Shown here piece by piece: positions 10,214 to 18,356 of a DNA stretch of 51,675 bases. Numbering within the stretch: the stretch's first letter is position 1; every line of letters starts with the position of its first letter. This stretch comes from Alphaproteobacteria bacterium UBA1002. Lineage in GTDB: Bacteria > Pseudomonadota > Alphaproteobacteria > Rickettsiales > UBA998. Under the pieces are notes generated by a model that saw nothing but the letters and a program-made list of their open reading frames with translations, did no database searches and had not been told where the DNA came from. The translations under genes were made by a program, and so were the position numbers. The DNA lies in contig DBAU01000069.1 in assembly GCA_002291845.1 (NCBI GenBank), positions 33,909 to 85,583 on the forward strand. The letters are read 5' to 3'.

Positions 10214-10870
10214 ATGAAATTCTTTGTCGACACCGCCGATACCAAGGAAATTGCTGAACTGGCGGCCACAGGCCTCTTGGATGGCGTGACCACCAACCCG
10301 TCACTGATTGCCAAATCGGGCCGCAAATTCCTGGAGGTGATCGAAGAAATTTGCGGGCTCGTCGAGGGTCCCGTGAGCGCGGAAGTCGCCGCGACAGACT
10401 ACGAAGGCATGGTGCGCGAGGGCGAGGTGCTGTGCAAACTGGCTAAGAATGTGGCGATCAAAGTGCCGCTCACGTTGGATGGTTTGAAAGCCTGCCGCTA
10501 CTTTGCCGACAAAGGCCGTGAAGTGAACGTGACACTGTGCTTTTCTGCGGCGCAGGCGATTCTGGCCGCCAAAGCGGGTGCGGCGTATGTGTCCCCGTTT
10601 GTGGGCCGCCTCGATGATATTGGTCAGGATGGGCTGGGGCTGATCGAGGAGATCGTGACGATCTATGACAATTACCAGAATTTCACCACGGAGGTGCTGG
10701 TGGCATCTATCCGCAACCCGATCCACATTACCGCATCTGCCAAGATGGGCGCGCATGTGGCGACCATCCCCCCATCGGTACTCAAGCAGTTGGTACACCA
10801 CCCGTTGACCGATAAGGGGCTCGACGCATTCGTCAAGGATTGGGCCTCCACCGGCCAGACGATTGCTTGA
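10214..10870 (+). CDS. fsa: Fructose-6-phosphate aldolase / transaldolase-like protein (TalC family)
   Basis: This 218-residue TIM-barrel enzyme belongs to the small transaldolase family, which transfers dihydroxyacetone units or cleaves fructose 6-phosphate in carbohydrate metabolism. The start is the ATG at 10214, giving MKFFVDTADTKEIAEL; an open frame extends upstream to 10100 but overlaps the previous gene. The Schiff-base lysine is K83 in NVAIKVPLT. Other family motifs are GVTTNPSLIAKSG, NVTLCFSAAQA and SPFVGRLDDIG. Sequence alone does not separate true transaldolase from fructose-6-phosphate aldolase activity. The next gene starts 5 bp after its stop. Confidence 0.93.
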   Translation: MKFFVDTADTKEIAELAATGLLDGVTTNPSLIAKSGRKFLEVIEEICGLVEGPVSAEVAATDYEGMVREGEVLCKLAKNVAIKVPLTLDGLKACRYFADKGREVNVTLCFSAAQAILAAKAGAAYVSPFVGRLDDIGQDGLGLIEEIVTIYDNYQNFTTEVLVASIRNPIHITASAKMGAHVATIPPSVLKQLVHHPLTDKGLDAFVKDWASTGQTIA

Positions 10871-10875
10871 GCGTA

Positions 10876-11622
10876 ATGGCGGAAAAGGAACCCTCAGCGA
10901 AACCCTCCCGCATCAGTGAAGACGCGGTGCTTCGCTATCTCAAGGCGCATCCGGATTTTCTTGACCGCCATCCTGAATTATTGGAGCACCTGATACCGCC
11001 TGGGCAGCAGATGGGCGAGAAAGTCGCGGATTTCCAGCGCTTTGCCATTAAGAATCTACAGCAACGCGTCAAGAAAGCGGAGAGCCATTTTGTTAATGCG
11101 ATCACATATGCGCGTGACAATCTCTCCGCGCAGGCACAGGTGCATGACGCCGTGTTGCGGATGTTGCATGCGCGTGGGTTGGAAGCGTTGCTCGAGACCC
11201 TCACGCAGGAATTGCTGAGCGTATTTGACGTGGATGTGATTCGGCTGGGGTTAGAGTCGGATATTGCCGATCTCTACGAGAGTTATCATCCTGAGCAGCA
11301 TTATTCTGGCCTTGTGTTTATCGGGGCCGGCGCCACGGAGGTGTTTTTCGGAGACAAGCCTGTACTGCTCTTTGCCGATACGCAGGCGCAGGGCGGGTTT
11401 CTTATTGAGGAGCTTTTTCATAATTGTCAGCGGCTGGCGCTTTCTTGTGCCATGCTGCGTCTTACATTGCCGCGGTTGCAGCGCGATGCGGTGATTGGAT
11501 TTGGCGTGCGCATGCCTGGGCGTTATGATGCGGCACAGGCGGTCGATTTGCTGAGTTTCCTTAGCAAAGTCATGGCCGAACGATTGGACACATGCCTATA
11601 CGAAAACGGGGTGACGCTGTAA
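10876..11622 (+). CDS. DUF484 family protein
   Basis: This is a 248-residue protein of the DUF484 family, a GAF-like family of unknown function commonly found next to xerC in proteobacteria. I place the start at the ATG at 10876 (MAEKEPSAKPSRISEDAVL), just after the fsa stop; a TTG at 10840 would overlap fsa. The family features are an N-terminal helical part with LKAHPDFLDRHPELLEHL, a coiled region (VADFQRFAIKNLQQRVKKAE) and a C-terminal sensor-like domain. It overlaps the start of xerC by 31 bp, so the two are probably translationally coupled. Confidence 0.88.
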   Translation: MAEKEPSAKPSRISEDAVLRYLKAHPDFLDRHPELLEHLIPPGQQMGEKVADFQRFAIKNLQQRVKKAESHFVNAITYARDNLSAQAQVHDAVLRMLHARGLEALLETLTQELLSVFDVDVIRLGLESDIADLYESYHPEQHYSGLVFIGAGATEVFFGDKPVLLFADTQAQGGFLIEELFHNCQRLALSCAMLRLTLPRLQRDAVIGFGVRMPGRYDAAQAVDLLSFLSKVMAERLDTCLYENGVTL

Positions 11623-12569
11623 CAGCACCACAGCTAATGGCTGCCACAGCAACCATGCTTGGGCCTTGGCGTACATACCTCGCGGATGTACGCCGCTATG
11701 CCCCTCATACCGTGGAGGCATATCTTGCCGACGCTCTGGATTTTCTGACTTTTTTACAAACGCATCAGGGTGAGCCTCTAACGCTGTCCTCTCTACGTGA
11801 GCTTACTTTGACCGATTATCGCGCGTGGGTGGCGGCGCGGGCGCGGCGTGGATTTTCCCCGAGTTCTACCCAGCGCGCCCTTTCAGCGCTACGCGCGTTT
11901 CATCGCTATTGGCAACGGCAAGGCGCCGCTGTCTCAACAGCCATATACGATCTATCTTTCCGTCAGAAAGCACCGCGCTTACCCAAAGCACTCCATGAAC
12001 GCGAAGCGCAGCAAGCGCTTCAGGTTATTGCCGACTGGCGTCCAGACGCGTGGCAGGGCCTCCGTGATAAAGCCATTCTACTATTGCTTTATGGATGCGG
12101 ACTAAGGATTAGCGAGGCTTTGTCGATTAATCAGGCAATTCTTGCCCATTCTGGTGAAGTGCTGAGGGTCATGGGGAAGCGGCGCAAAGAGCGCGAGTTG
12201 CCTCTGTTGCCGGTCGTGCGTCAGGCGATACAGGCCTATGCATCTGAATGTCCTTATCTTTCGGAACAGAAGCCCAAGGCTTCCCAGCCGTTATTCTATG
12301 GAGTGCGCGGGGGACGTCTACAGCCTGCCATCTTCCAGCGTCAGTTGCAAAGTCTACGCCAGGCATTTGATCTTCCAGAATATACGACCCCCCACGCGTT
12401 TCGACACAGTTTTGCAACGCATCTTCTGGGGGCAGGGGCATCCTTGCGAGATATTCAGGAATTGCTGGGCCATGCCAGTCTTTCTACCACTCAACGCTAC
12501 ACCCATATTGACGCCCAACGGTTACTGGACGTTTATGCCGCCGCTCACCCCAAGGCAGAAGAGGGATAG
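11592..12569 (+). CDS. xerC: Tyrosine recombinase XerC
   Basis: XerC works with XerD to resolve chromosome dimers at the dif site before division. The protein is 325 residues with an N-terminal core-binding domain (about 24-110) and a C-terminal catalytic domain. All catalytic residues are visible: R172 (CGLRISEAL), K196 (GKRRKER), H268 and R271 (HAFRHSFATHLL), H294 (LLGHASLS) and the nucleophile Y303 (TQRYTHID). The start at 11592 overlaps DUF484 by 31 bp; an ATG at 11637 is an alternative. Context next to DUF484 supports XerC over a mobile-element integrase. No dif site was recognised in the window. Confidence 0.92.
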   Translation: MPIRKRGDAVTAPQLMAATATMLGPWRTYLADVRRYAPHTVEAYLADALDFLTFLQTHQGEPLTLSSLRELTLTDYRAWVAARARRGFSPSSTQRALSALRAFHRYWQRQGAAVSTAIYDLSFRQKAPRLPKALHEREAQQALQVIADWRPDAWQGLRDKAILLLLYGCGLRISEALSINQAILAHSGEVLRVMGKRRKERELPLLPVVRQAIQAYASECPYLSEQKPKASQPLFYGVRGGRLQPAIFQRQLQSLRQAFDLPEYTTPHAFRHSFATHLLGAGASLRDIQELLGHASLSTTQRYTHIDAQRLLDVYAAAHPKAEEG

Positions 12570-12586
12570 CTTACCTTGTGATCCGT

Positions 12587-13300
12587 TCAGGCGGCATCTT
12601 CGGTTTTTTCGAGGAGGCCGAAACGGTACCATGCAGGATCTTTAAGGCGGGCGAGAAAGGCCCGGTGTGCGGCACGCTCCTCGGCAGTAATATCAAAATA
12701 GCGTCGGGTGACATTTACATGACGCGAGGCGGCACTCGGCACCCCCGGTTCGAAGGCTACCTCCGCCCCCAGCGCCAGAAGGGTTTGTCGGCCACCTTGC
12801 AGTTCCAGATACACATCCGCCAGCAGCTCGGCATCAAGCAGTGCCCCATGCTTCGTACGGCGGGAGAGATCGATATTGAAGCGGCGGCAGAGCGCATCCA
12901 AGCTGGCGGGCTGGCCGGGGAACTTTTTGCGTGCCATGGTGACGGTGTCCACCGCACGCTCCATTGGCAACGGTTTTTTGCCGCAGCGCTCCAGTTCCAT
13001 ATTGATGAAGCCCATGTCGAACCCGGCATTGTGAATCACCAGCGGGCTATCGCCAATGAACTCCAGAAACGCGTTCACCACTTTGGAAAATATCGGCTTA
13101 TCTCGCAAAAAATCATCCGACAGCCCATGCACCGCTTCGGCGGCCTTGGGGACGGCGCGTTCAGGATTAATATAGGCATGGAAAAACTGGTCGGTGCGGA
13201 CATTGCCGCGCATCTCCACGCAGCCAATCTCCACAATACGGTCCCCGCCGAGGGGGTTCAGGCCGGTCGTTTCGGTATCGAACGCAATCTCCCGCAGCAT
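12587..13300 (-). CDS. dnaQ: DNA polymerase III epsilon subunit (3'-5' proofreading exonuclease)
   Basis: This 237-residue DEDDh exonuclease proofreads for the replicative polymerase. Catalytic residues are D8 and E10 (FDTETTGLNP), D95 (NAGFDMGF), and H151 with D156 (KHGALLDAE). The C-terminal part beyond the exonuclease domain should bind the alpha subunit. It starts 3 bp after the stop of the RidA-family gene on the same strand and ends 17 bp from the convergent xerC stop. Placement after coaE and aroE is typical of alphaproteobacteria. Confidence 0.95.
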   Translation of the reverse strand: MLREIAFDTETTGLNPLGGDRIVEIGCVEMRGNVRTDQFFHAYINPERAVPKAAEAVHGLSDDFLRDKPIFSKVVNAFLEFIGDSPLVIHNAGFDMGFINMELERCGKKPLPMERAVDTVTMARKKFPGQPASLDALCRRFNIDLSRRTKHGALLDAELLADVYLELQGGRQTLLALGAEVAFEPGVPSAASRHVNVTRRYFDITAEERAAHRAFLARLKDPAWYRFGLLEKTEDAA

Positions 13301-13303
13301 AGA

Positions 13304-13657
13304 CTAGACAGCGGCCTCAATCATGATTTCTACGTCATAGCCCTGCCCGGCCAGCCGCGATTCCACCGTGGCCCGTGCCGGGGTCTGGCCCGGCACTACC
13401 CAGGCATCCCATGCGCGGTTCATCTCCGCAAATTGCCCCATATCGGACAACCAGATATTGGCTTTCAGGATGCGGGATTTATTGCTTCCAGCCCGCGCCA
13501 GAAGATCATCAATCTGCGCCAGAATATCTTGGGTTTGCTCGTAAACGGGTCTCCCGACAGTGGTATCCGCTACCATGCCGGAGGCATAAAGTACGCCGTT
13601 ATAAATGACCGCCTCACTCATGCGAGGACCGGGATCAATCCGGATTAAATCGCTCAT
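13304..13657 (-). CDS. RidA family protein (YjgF/YER057c/UK114)
   Basis: This is a 117-residue RidA-superfamily protein. Members form trimers and many hydrolyse reactive enamine/imine intermediates from amino acid metabolism. Visible family features are the GVLYASGMVAD strand, the central QTQDILAQIDDLLARAG helix, and the PARATVESRLA segment, where R95 corresponds to the arginine that binds substrate carboxylate in deaminase members. Which Rid subfamily it belongs to cannot be decided by eye. It is not usually part of the coaE-dnaQ group, so it looks like a local insertion into a conserved run. It lies 60 bp from coaE. Confidence 0.85.
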   Translation of the reverse strand: MSDLIRIDPGPRMSEAVIYNGVLYASGMVADTTVGRPVYEQTQDILAQIDDLLARAGSNKSRILKANIWLSDMGQFAEMNRAWDAWVVPGQTPARATVESRLAGQGYDVEIMIEAAV

Positions 13658-13717
13658 GAAACCTCCTGTGGTTGCGGCTCAGATACTGCCATGAGGATGA
13701 AAAAAATCCTAGTTCGA

Positions 13718-14308
13718 TTAGTGCAGACCAAGCTGGTGTATGACCTGATATACCTGCTGCCATGATGCTGCTTTGCCAAGCCCTGTGTGTATTTCTACAT
13801 CCGCACGCTTGCGTTTCTCATGCGTTGGCATCTGACGCGCGAGAATTTGCTGATATTTTTCTTCGTGCATGCGGGGGCGTGCAAATGCGCGTTGCCGTTG
13901 TAGCCATGCGGGACAGGACGTCATGATCACCAGATCAAAACGGGCTTCGCTGCCGGTTTCAAACAGAAGCGGAATCTCGGCCACAAAGGCCGGCCTACCC
14001 ATCCGGCGTAGCCTTTGCTCGAAGGCTCGCTCTTCCTGCCGCACGGCCGGATGCAGGATCGCTTCCAAGGTGGCAAGGGCCTCGGCCTCGTGAAAAACCC
14101 GTGCTCCCAGCAGCCCTCGATCAATCTGGCCATCGCGTATCGCCTCGGGAAAGCAGGCGATGACCCTTTCGCGCACAGGGCCTGGACGCTGCAGCAGGGT
14201 ATGCACCGCAGCATCAGCATCATAGACAGGGAGTCCGCAGGCAGCAAACTGGCGTGCAACCGTGCTTTTTCCGGTGGCGATACTGCCAGTGAGGGCAATA
14301 CGGATCAC
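13718..14308 (-). CDS. coaE: Dephospho-CoA kinase
   Basis: CoaE phosphorylates the 3' hydroxyl of dephospho-CoA, the last step of coenzyme A synthesis. The protein is 196 residues with the P-loop GSIATGKS at 8-15, the YDADAAVHTLL substrate region, and the HPAVRQEE and AEIPLLFETG segments of the family. Its start overlaps the aroE stop by 4 bp (ATGA), so the two genes are translationally coupled. Confidence 0.95.
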   Translation of the reverse strand: MIRIALTGSIATGKSTVARQFAACGLPVYDADAAVHTLLQRPGPVRERVIACFPEAIRDGQIDRGLLGARVFHEAEALATLEAILHPAVRQEERAFEQRLRRMGRPAFVAEIPLLFETGSEARFDLVIMTSCPAWLQRQRAFARPRMHEEKYQQILARQMPTHEKRKRADVEIHTGLGKAASWQQVYQVIHQLGLH

Positions 14309-15180
14309 GCCGCGTCCTCACGTGCGTGCATCACCCGACGACGTAGTGTCTCGCTGATTTCTGGCTGAACGCCAAACCACGCGGCAAATGCTTCGGCGGC
14401 TTGACCGAGCAGCATTCCCAGACCATCGACGGCCACCAGCCCCCTCACCCGTGCCTCGGCAAGCAAGGGCGTTTCCAAAGGCGCATACACAATATCACTC
14501 ACAATCCCTCCAACCGGCATGGATTCCAGCGTCACAGGTAGTGGTGCATGCCCTGTCATGCCCAGTGAAGTGGTGTTGATCAGCACGCGCGCGTGTTGGA
14601 CGGCCATATGTCGTTTTTCCCACGGCAGCGCATGAAGCGAGGCGTGCCCGCTCAACGGTTGCATATGGTTAATCAGCGCATGCGCTTTCTCATCACTGCG
14701 ATTGCACACGGTAATCCGCCCGGCTCCGGCGCCCAGCATGGCGGCCACAATCGCTCGCGCGCCGCCACCGGCACCGAGCACTAGAACATCTTCCAGGCCC
14801 GCGCAGAGCGCCGTATCGGTTACGCTGTCACGCAAGTGGCGTAGATAGCCCGTCCCGTCGGTATTTACGCCATGCCAGCGCCCCTGTGTGATGATCACCG
14901 TATTGACCGCGCCAATGGCCTGCGCTGCGGGATCGATGCTATCAAGATGGGGAAGAATCTCAGATTTGTAGGGGACCGTGACATTAAACCCCCGCATATC
15001 GAGGCTGCGGATGGCCTGCAACGCCGCATGGAAATCTCCTGGCGCATGGCGCAGCGGGATGTAAGCCGCATCCAGAGCCAGTTCCGTGAACCAGTGCTCA
15101 TGAATCACCGGGGACAGCGAGTGTGTGACCGGCTGGCCCAAAATACCTACCAGCTGCGCCTTACCCGTTCTGGCCGCCAT
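14305..15180 (-). CDS. aroE: Shikimate dehydrogenase (NADP+)
   Basis: AroE reduces 3-dehydroshikimate to shikimate in the chorismate pathway for aromatic amino acids. The protein is 291 residues. The shikimate-binding SLSP motif is at 21-24, the catalytic lysine is K72 in FNVTVPYK, the paired aspartate is D108 in NTDGTGY, and the NADP-binding loop reads VLGAGGGARAI. It overlaps the preceding gene by 20 bp and the following coaE by 4 bp. In many alphaproteobacteria a maf gene lies just upstream; it is absent here. Confidence 0.95.
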   Translation of the reverse strand: MAARTGKAQLVGILGQPVTHSLSPVIHEHWFTELALDAAYIPLRHAPGDFHAALQAIRSLDMRGFNVTVPYKSEILPHLDSIDPAAQAIGAVNTVIITQGRWHGVNTDGTGYLRHLRDSVTDTALCAGLEDVLVLGAGGGARAIVAAMLGAGAGRITVCNRSDEKAHALINHMQPLSGHASLHALPWEKRHMAVQHARVLINTTSLGMTGHAPLPVTLESMPVGGIVSDIVYAPLETPLLAEARVRGLVAVDGLGMLLGQAAEAFAAWFGVQPEISETLRRRVMHAREDAA

Positions 15181-16051
15181 GGCGTACCCGCTTTTCGTAA
15201 TGCTTCTGGTAATACTGGATGATGGTTGCTGACGTTTCTTCCACGGAACGACGCGTCACATCGATGACCGGCCAATGATGCTTAGCAAAAATCTTCCGGG
15301 ATTCGACGACTTCCGCGCGGATCTGTTCAAGATCCACATAGTTGGTTTCCCCCTTGCCCGTTAGTGACTGCAAGCGCGTGGTGCGGATTTGCAAAAGTCG
15401 GTCCGGATCAATGGTCAAGCCGACGACTAACGGACGCTTGAGCTGCCCGAGCCCATCGGGCAGCGGCACCCCGCCGACAAACGGGACGTTTGCTGCTTTG
15501 TAGCCGCGATAAGCGAGATAGACGCAGGTTGGCGATTTAGACGTGCGCGAGACCCCGACCAGTACCACGTCGGCTTCTTCAAGTTCCCACGTGGCTTGCC
15601 CATCATCGTGCGCCAAGGCAAAATTTATCGCTTCTACGCGTGAGAAATAATCCTCGTTCAGCTCATGCTGTTTGCCCGGTTGCGAAATCGTCTGTACCCC
15701 GAGGAACGCAGTAAGCTCAGAGATTACCCGCGCAAGTACGGGCACGCAGGGCAGATTATGCTGATGGCAGTGCTGCTTGAGGATATCTCGCAATTCCTTA
15801 TCCACCAACGTGAACAATACCACACCGGGATTTTCTGTGATTCCAGCAAGGACTTTTTTCATTTGGTTGGGGGTGCGCACAAGCGACCAGATATGCTCAT
15901 CCGGCTCGATATTTTCAAACTGTGCCAGCGAAGCACGCGCCACGCTGCTCACTGTCTCTCCGGTGGAATCCGAGACAAGGTGGATATGAAAGCGGCGTTG
16001 CTGGGCGCTAAGTTGGCTAAGCGCCGCCGCCAAGGCGTCGGAGGATGTCAT
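15161..16051 (-). CDS. Pyruvate phosphate dikinase / PEP synthase regulatory protein (PPSR)
   Basis: This DUF299 family protein is a bifunctional kinase/phosphorylase that inactivates PPDK or PEP synthase by ADP-dependent threonine phosphorylation and reactivates it with phosphate. I chose the ATG at 16051 (MTSSDALAAALSQLSAQQRR), giving 296 residues and a 35 bp overlap with parB; the open frame extends to 16282, but the extra 77 residues lie antiparallel to nothing and inside parB, and lack family sequence. Key motifs are FHIHLVSDSTGETVSSVARA near the start and the P-loop-like GVSRTSKSPT. Its target kinase is not in the window. Confidence 0.92.
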   Translation of the reverse strand: MTSSDALAAALSQLSAQQRRFHIHLVSDSTGETVSSVARASLAQFENIEPDEHIWSLVRTPNQMKKVLAGITENPGVVLFTLVDKELRDILKQHCHQHNLPCVPVLARVISELTAFLGVQTISQPGKQHELNEDYFSRVEAINFALAHDDGQATWELEEADVVLVGVSRTSKSPTCVYLAYRGYKAANVPFVGGVPLPDGLGQLKRPLVVGLTIDPDRLLQIRTTRLQSLTGKGETNYVDLEQIRAEVVESRKIFAKHHWPVIDVTRRSVEETSATIIQYYQKHYEKRVRHGGQNG

Positions 16052-16931
16052 CGAGCTGGCTGAGAGAATCGTAAGAGATGACGATTTGGCCATGCTGGCC
16101 TTCATCGTTGATGCTAACGTTAAGGCCGAGATTTTCGGAAAGTGTTTCCTCAAGAGCAAGAATGTCGGGGTCTTTGGCCCGGTTGCCCGGCGCCGTGCGC
16201 GCCGCTCCTGCGCGTTTTTCGCTTGCTTTGCTCTGCGCAGCGGGTAACCCGTTACGGCAGAGATTCTCGGTCTGGCGAACATTCAGGCCACGCTTGACCA
16301 CTTCATCGGCCAAGGCTTCCGGATTCTGGGCATTGAGAAGCGCACGTGCGTGGCCCATGGTGAGCTTATCATCATCCAGATACGCTTTGATTTTATCTGG
16401 CAGGCTCAGCAAACGGAGCAGGTTGGCCACGTGGCTGCGGCTTTTACCCACGGTTCCGGCTAACTCTTCTTGGGTGTAACTGAATTCATCGATCAGACGT
16501 TGATAGCCTGAGGCTTCTTCGAGCGGGGTGAGATCTTGGCGCTGTATGTTTTCAATCAGTGCCAGCTCAAGGGCCTGCTGGTCGCCGATTTCCTTGATGA
16601 TTACCGGAACCTGTTCCAGTCCCGCGAGGCGAGCGGCCCGCCAGCGCCGCTCCCCGGCGATGATTTCGTACGTGTCTTCCCCGTCGGTCCGGCGCACCAG
16701 AATGGGCTGCATGATGCCGTTTTTACGGATTGATTCAGCTAACTCCTGTAGGTATTGATCGCTGAATCGATGACGCGGCTGGTATTTGCCAGAGATCAGC
16801 TTTTCCACCGGCAGGCTATGCGAGCCTCCCGCAGTACCTGTTTGCGGTGCATCATCCATGGTGGCGCTGTAATCTTCCGACATCAGTGCGGAAAGGCCCT
16901 TGCCCAGGCCTTTTTTTGGTGCATTGGACAT
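16017..16931 (-). CDS. parB: Chromosome partitioning protein ParB
   Basis: ParB binds parS sites near the origin, spreads as a CTP-dependent clamp and directs origin segregation with ParA. The protein is 304 residues: a ParA-contacting N-terminus (KKGLGKGLSALM), the CTPase domain with YQPRHRF, the GERRWRA box and ENIQRQDL, a helix-turn-helix (TQEELAGTVGKSRSHVANLL), an alanine/arginine linker, and a C-terminal dimerisation domain. It lies 31 bp after parA. Two parS palindromes are present 1.4-3.3 kb away, in rsmG and before mnmG. Confidence 0.97.
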   Translation of the reverse strand: MSNAPKKGLGKGLSALMSEDYSATMDDAPQTGTAGGSHSLPVEKLISGKYQPRHRFSDQYLQELAESIRKNGIMQPILVRRTDGEDTYEIIAGERRWRAARLAGLEQVPVIIKEIGDQQALELALIENIQRQDLTPLEEASGYQRLIDEFSYTQEELAGTVGKSRSHVANLLRLLSLPDKIKAYLDDDKLTMGHARALLNAQNPEALADEVVKRGLNVRQTENLCRNGLPAAQSKASEKRAGAARTAPGNRAKDPDILALEETLSENLGLNVSINDEGQHGQIVISYDSLSQLDDILRRLGGGA

Positions 16932-16962
16932 GGCAGAACCCTTTGCGTAAACGGCTGATTAC

Positions 16963-17760
16963 TTATGCCGCAGTTTGGGCGCGCGCGTCAATCCTGATAT
17001 CTTCTTTGCGAATCAACTCGCGTGCGAGGCGCAAATAGGCCTGTGAGCCACGGCAATTGATATCGTAGACAATGGCTGGTTTACCGAACGATGGCGCTTC
17101 TGACATACGGACATTGCGCGGAATCACGGTTTTGCATACCTGCTCACCAAGTACGCTACGCACGTCGTTTTCAACATGCTCAGTCAGACGGTTGCGTTTG
17201 TCGTACATGGTGAGGACAATGCCAAGAATATCCAGCGTTGGGTTTAACTTACGCTTGATGAGCTGAATGGTTTTCAGCAGATGACTTAGGCCTTCAAGCG
17301 CATAAAATTCGCATTGTAATGGAATAAATACCGATTGTGCCGCAACAAGCGCATTCATGGTAACGAGGCCAAGGGAGGGGGGGCAATCAATCAAAACATA
17401 GTCATACTCAAGCGCTTCCTGAGTGAGTGCCGTTTTAAGGCGCTGCTCACGGCCTTCCATGTTGACCAGCTCAATCTCTGCGCCGGAGAGATCAATATTG
17501 GAGGGGATGACATCCAAACGAGGGATATCCGTTGCCTGTTTCGTCTGCGAAACGGTTTTTCCCCCGATGAACAGATCATAGGAGGTGACCTTGCGAAGAG
17601 CGTTATCAATCCCCAGACCAGTGCTGGCATTTCCCTGTGGGTCAAGATCGATAATCAAGGTGCGCTGGCCTATCGCGGCTAAGGCAGTGGCTAAATTAAC
17701 CGCGGTGGTGGTTTTCCCCACTCCGCCTTTTTGATTCACGATCGCAATGATACGGGTCAT
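16963..17760 (-). CDS. parA: Chromosome partitioning ATPase ParA
   Basis: This 265-residue deviant-Walker ATPase binds DNA non-specifically when ATP-bound and moves ParB-parS complexes. The KGGVGKTT Walker A motif, with its signature lysine, is near residue 11, followed by the DLDPQGNAST and DCPPSLGLVT motifs. Its start overlaps the rsmG stop by 4 bp (ATGA), so it is coupled to the tRNA/rRNA-modification genes upstream, the classical arrangement. Confidence 0.97.
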   Translation of the reverse strand: MTRIIAIVNQKGGVGKTTTAVNLATALAAIGQRTLIIDLDPQGNASTGLGIDNALRKVTSYDLFIGGKTVSQTKQATDIPRLDVIPSNIDLSGAEIELVNMEGREQRLKTALTQEALEYDYVLIDCPPSLGLVTMNALVAAQSVFIPLQCEFYALEGLSHLLKTIQLIKRKLNPTLDILGIVLTMYDKRNRLTEHVENDVRSVLGEQVCKTVIPRNVRMSEAPSFGKPAIVYDINCRGSQAYLRLARELIRKEDIRIDARAQTAA

Positions 17761-18356
17761 ACTTCACGCTGTACATGAGAGAGTTGCAGGATGACGGAGC
17801 CGGGGTGGACAGGATTTGGATGAACCAACACGTCGTAGGACCAGCCCCTTACGCCTTCTAATTCTGTAATGTAATTTTCTCCTTTAGGGAAGAGGCAAAA
17901 GCTACTGGTATGTAAAAATGGAGCGGCGAGCTCTAGTAATAGATGAAGTGGCGCCAGCGCACGGGCAGTAACGACGTCAGCGGTCAGTTTCTGCACCGCC
18001 TCGGCACGCGCGGCGAGAACCGTGGCGGGGGTATGGGTCATACGTGCCGCCTCTCTAAGAAAAGCAGCTTTTCTTCTATCTGATTCAATAAGATAGACAT
18101 CTAAGCCTGAGGCAATTGCAAGGACGAGGCCCGGGAAGCCTGCCCCACTACCCAAATCAACCAAGGTTGCGGGCGGTGAGGGAAGGTACGGTAAGAGGGT
18201 GAGGGCATCTTCGGTGTGGCGACGAAACCCATCCTCAGTGGTGGAGGGGCCAACCAAGTTGATGCGGCTATTCCATTCCCGGACCAATGAAAGGTGGGTT
18301 TGGAGTCGAGCTAATGTTTCACGTGAAACAGACGGGCTAAGGGTCACACTACGCAA
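17757..18356 (-). CDS. rsmG: 16S rRNA (guanine-N7) methyltransferase RsmG
   Basis: RsmG (GidB) methylates G527 (E. coli numbering) of 16S rRNA using S-adenosylmethionine. The protein is 199 residues, with the SAM-binding motif LVDLGSGAGFPGLVLAIA and a following acidic residue in YLIESDRRKAAFLREA. It overlaps the mnmG stop by 8 bp and the parA start by 4 bp. The residues VSRET near the N-terminus are encoded by a parS palindrome. Confidence 0.95.
   Translation of the reverse strand: MRSVTLSPSVSRETLARLQTHLSLVREWNSRINLVGPSTTEDGFRRHTEDALTLLPYLPSPPATLVDLGSGAGFPGLVLAIASGLDVYLIESDRRKAAFLREAARMTHTPATVLAARAEAVQKLTADVVTARALAPLHLLLELAAPFLHTSSFCLFPKGENYITELEGVRGWSYDVLVHPNPVHPGSVILQLSHVQREV
18315..18330. 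promoter_or_regulatory. parS: parS site 1 (perfect palindrome inside rsmG)
   Basis: The sequence TGTTTCACGTGAAACA is a perfect 16 bp palindrome that fits the known bacterial parS consensus TGTTNCACGTGAAACA. It lies within the coding sequence of rsmG, covering codons 9-14 (VSRET), close to parAB. This is the expected binding site for the ParB encoded at 16017-16931. Confidence 0.95.

Noticed and set aside
12578..13648. 356-codon open frame antisense to dnaQ and the RidA gene
   Set aside because: It spans two well-supported genes on the other strand and shows no recognisable protein features.
15798..15806. TTATCCACC, one base from a DnaA box
   Set aside because: A single near-match within the PPSR coding sequence, without a cluster or AT-rich region, is not evidence for an origin.
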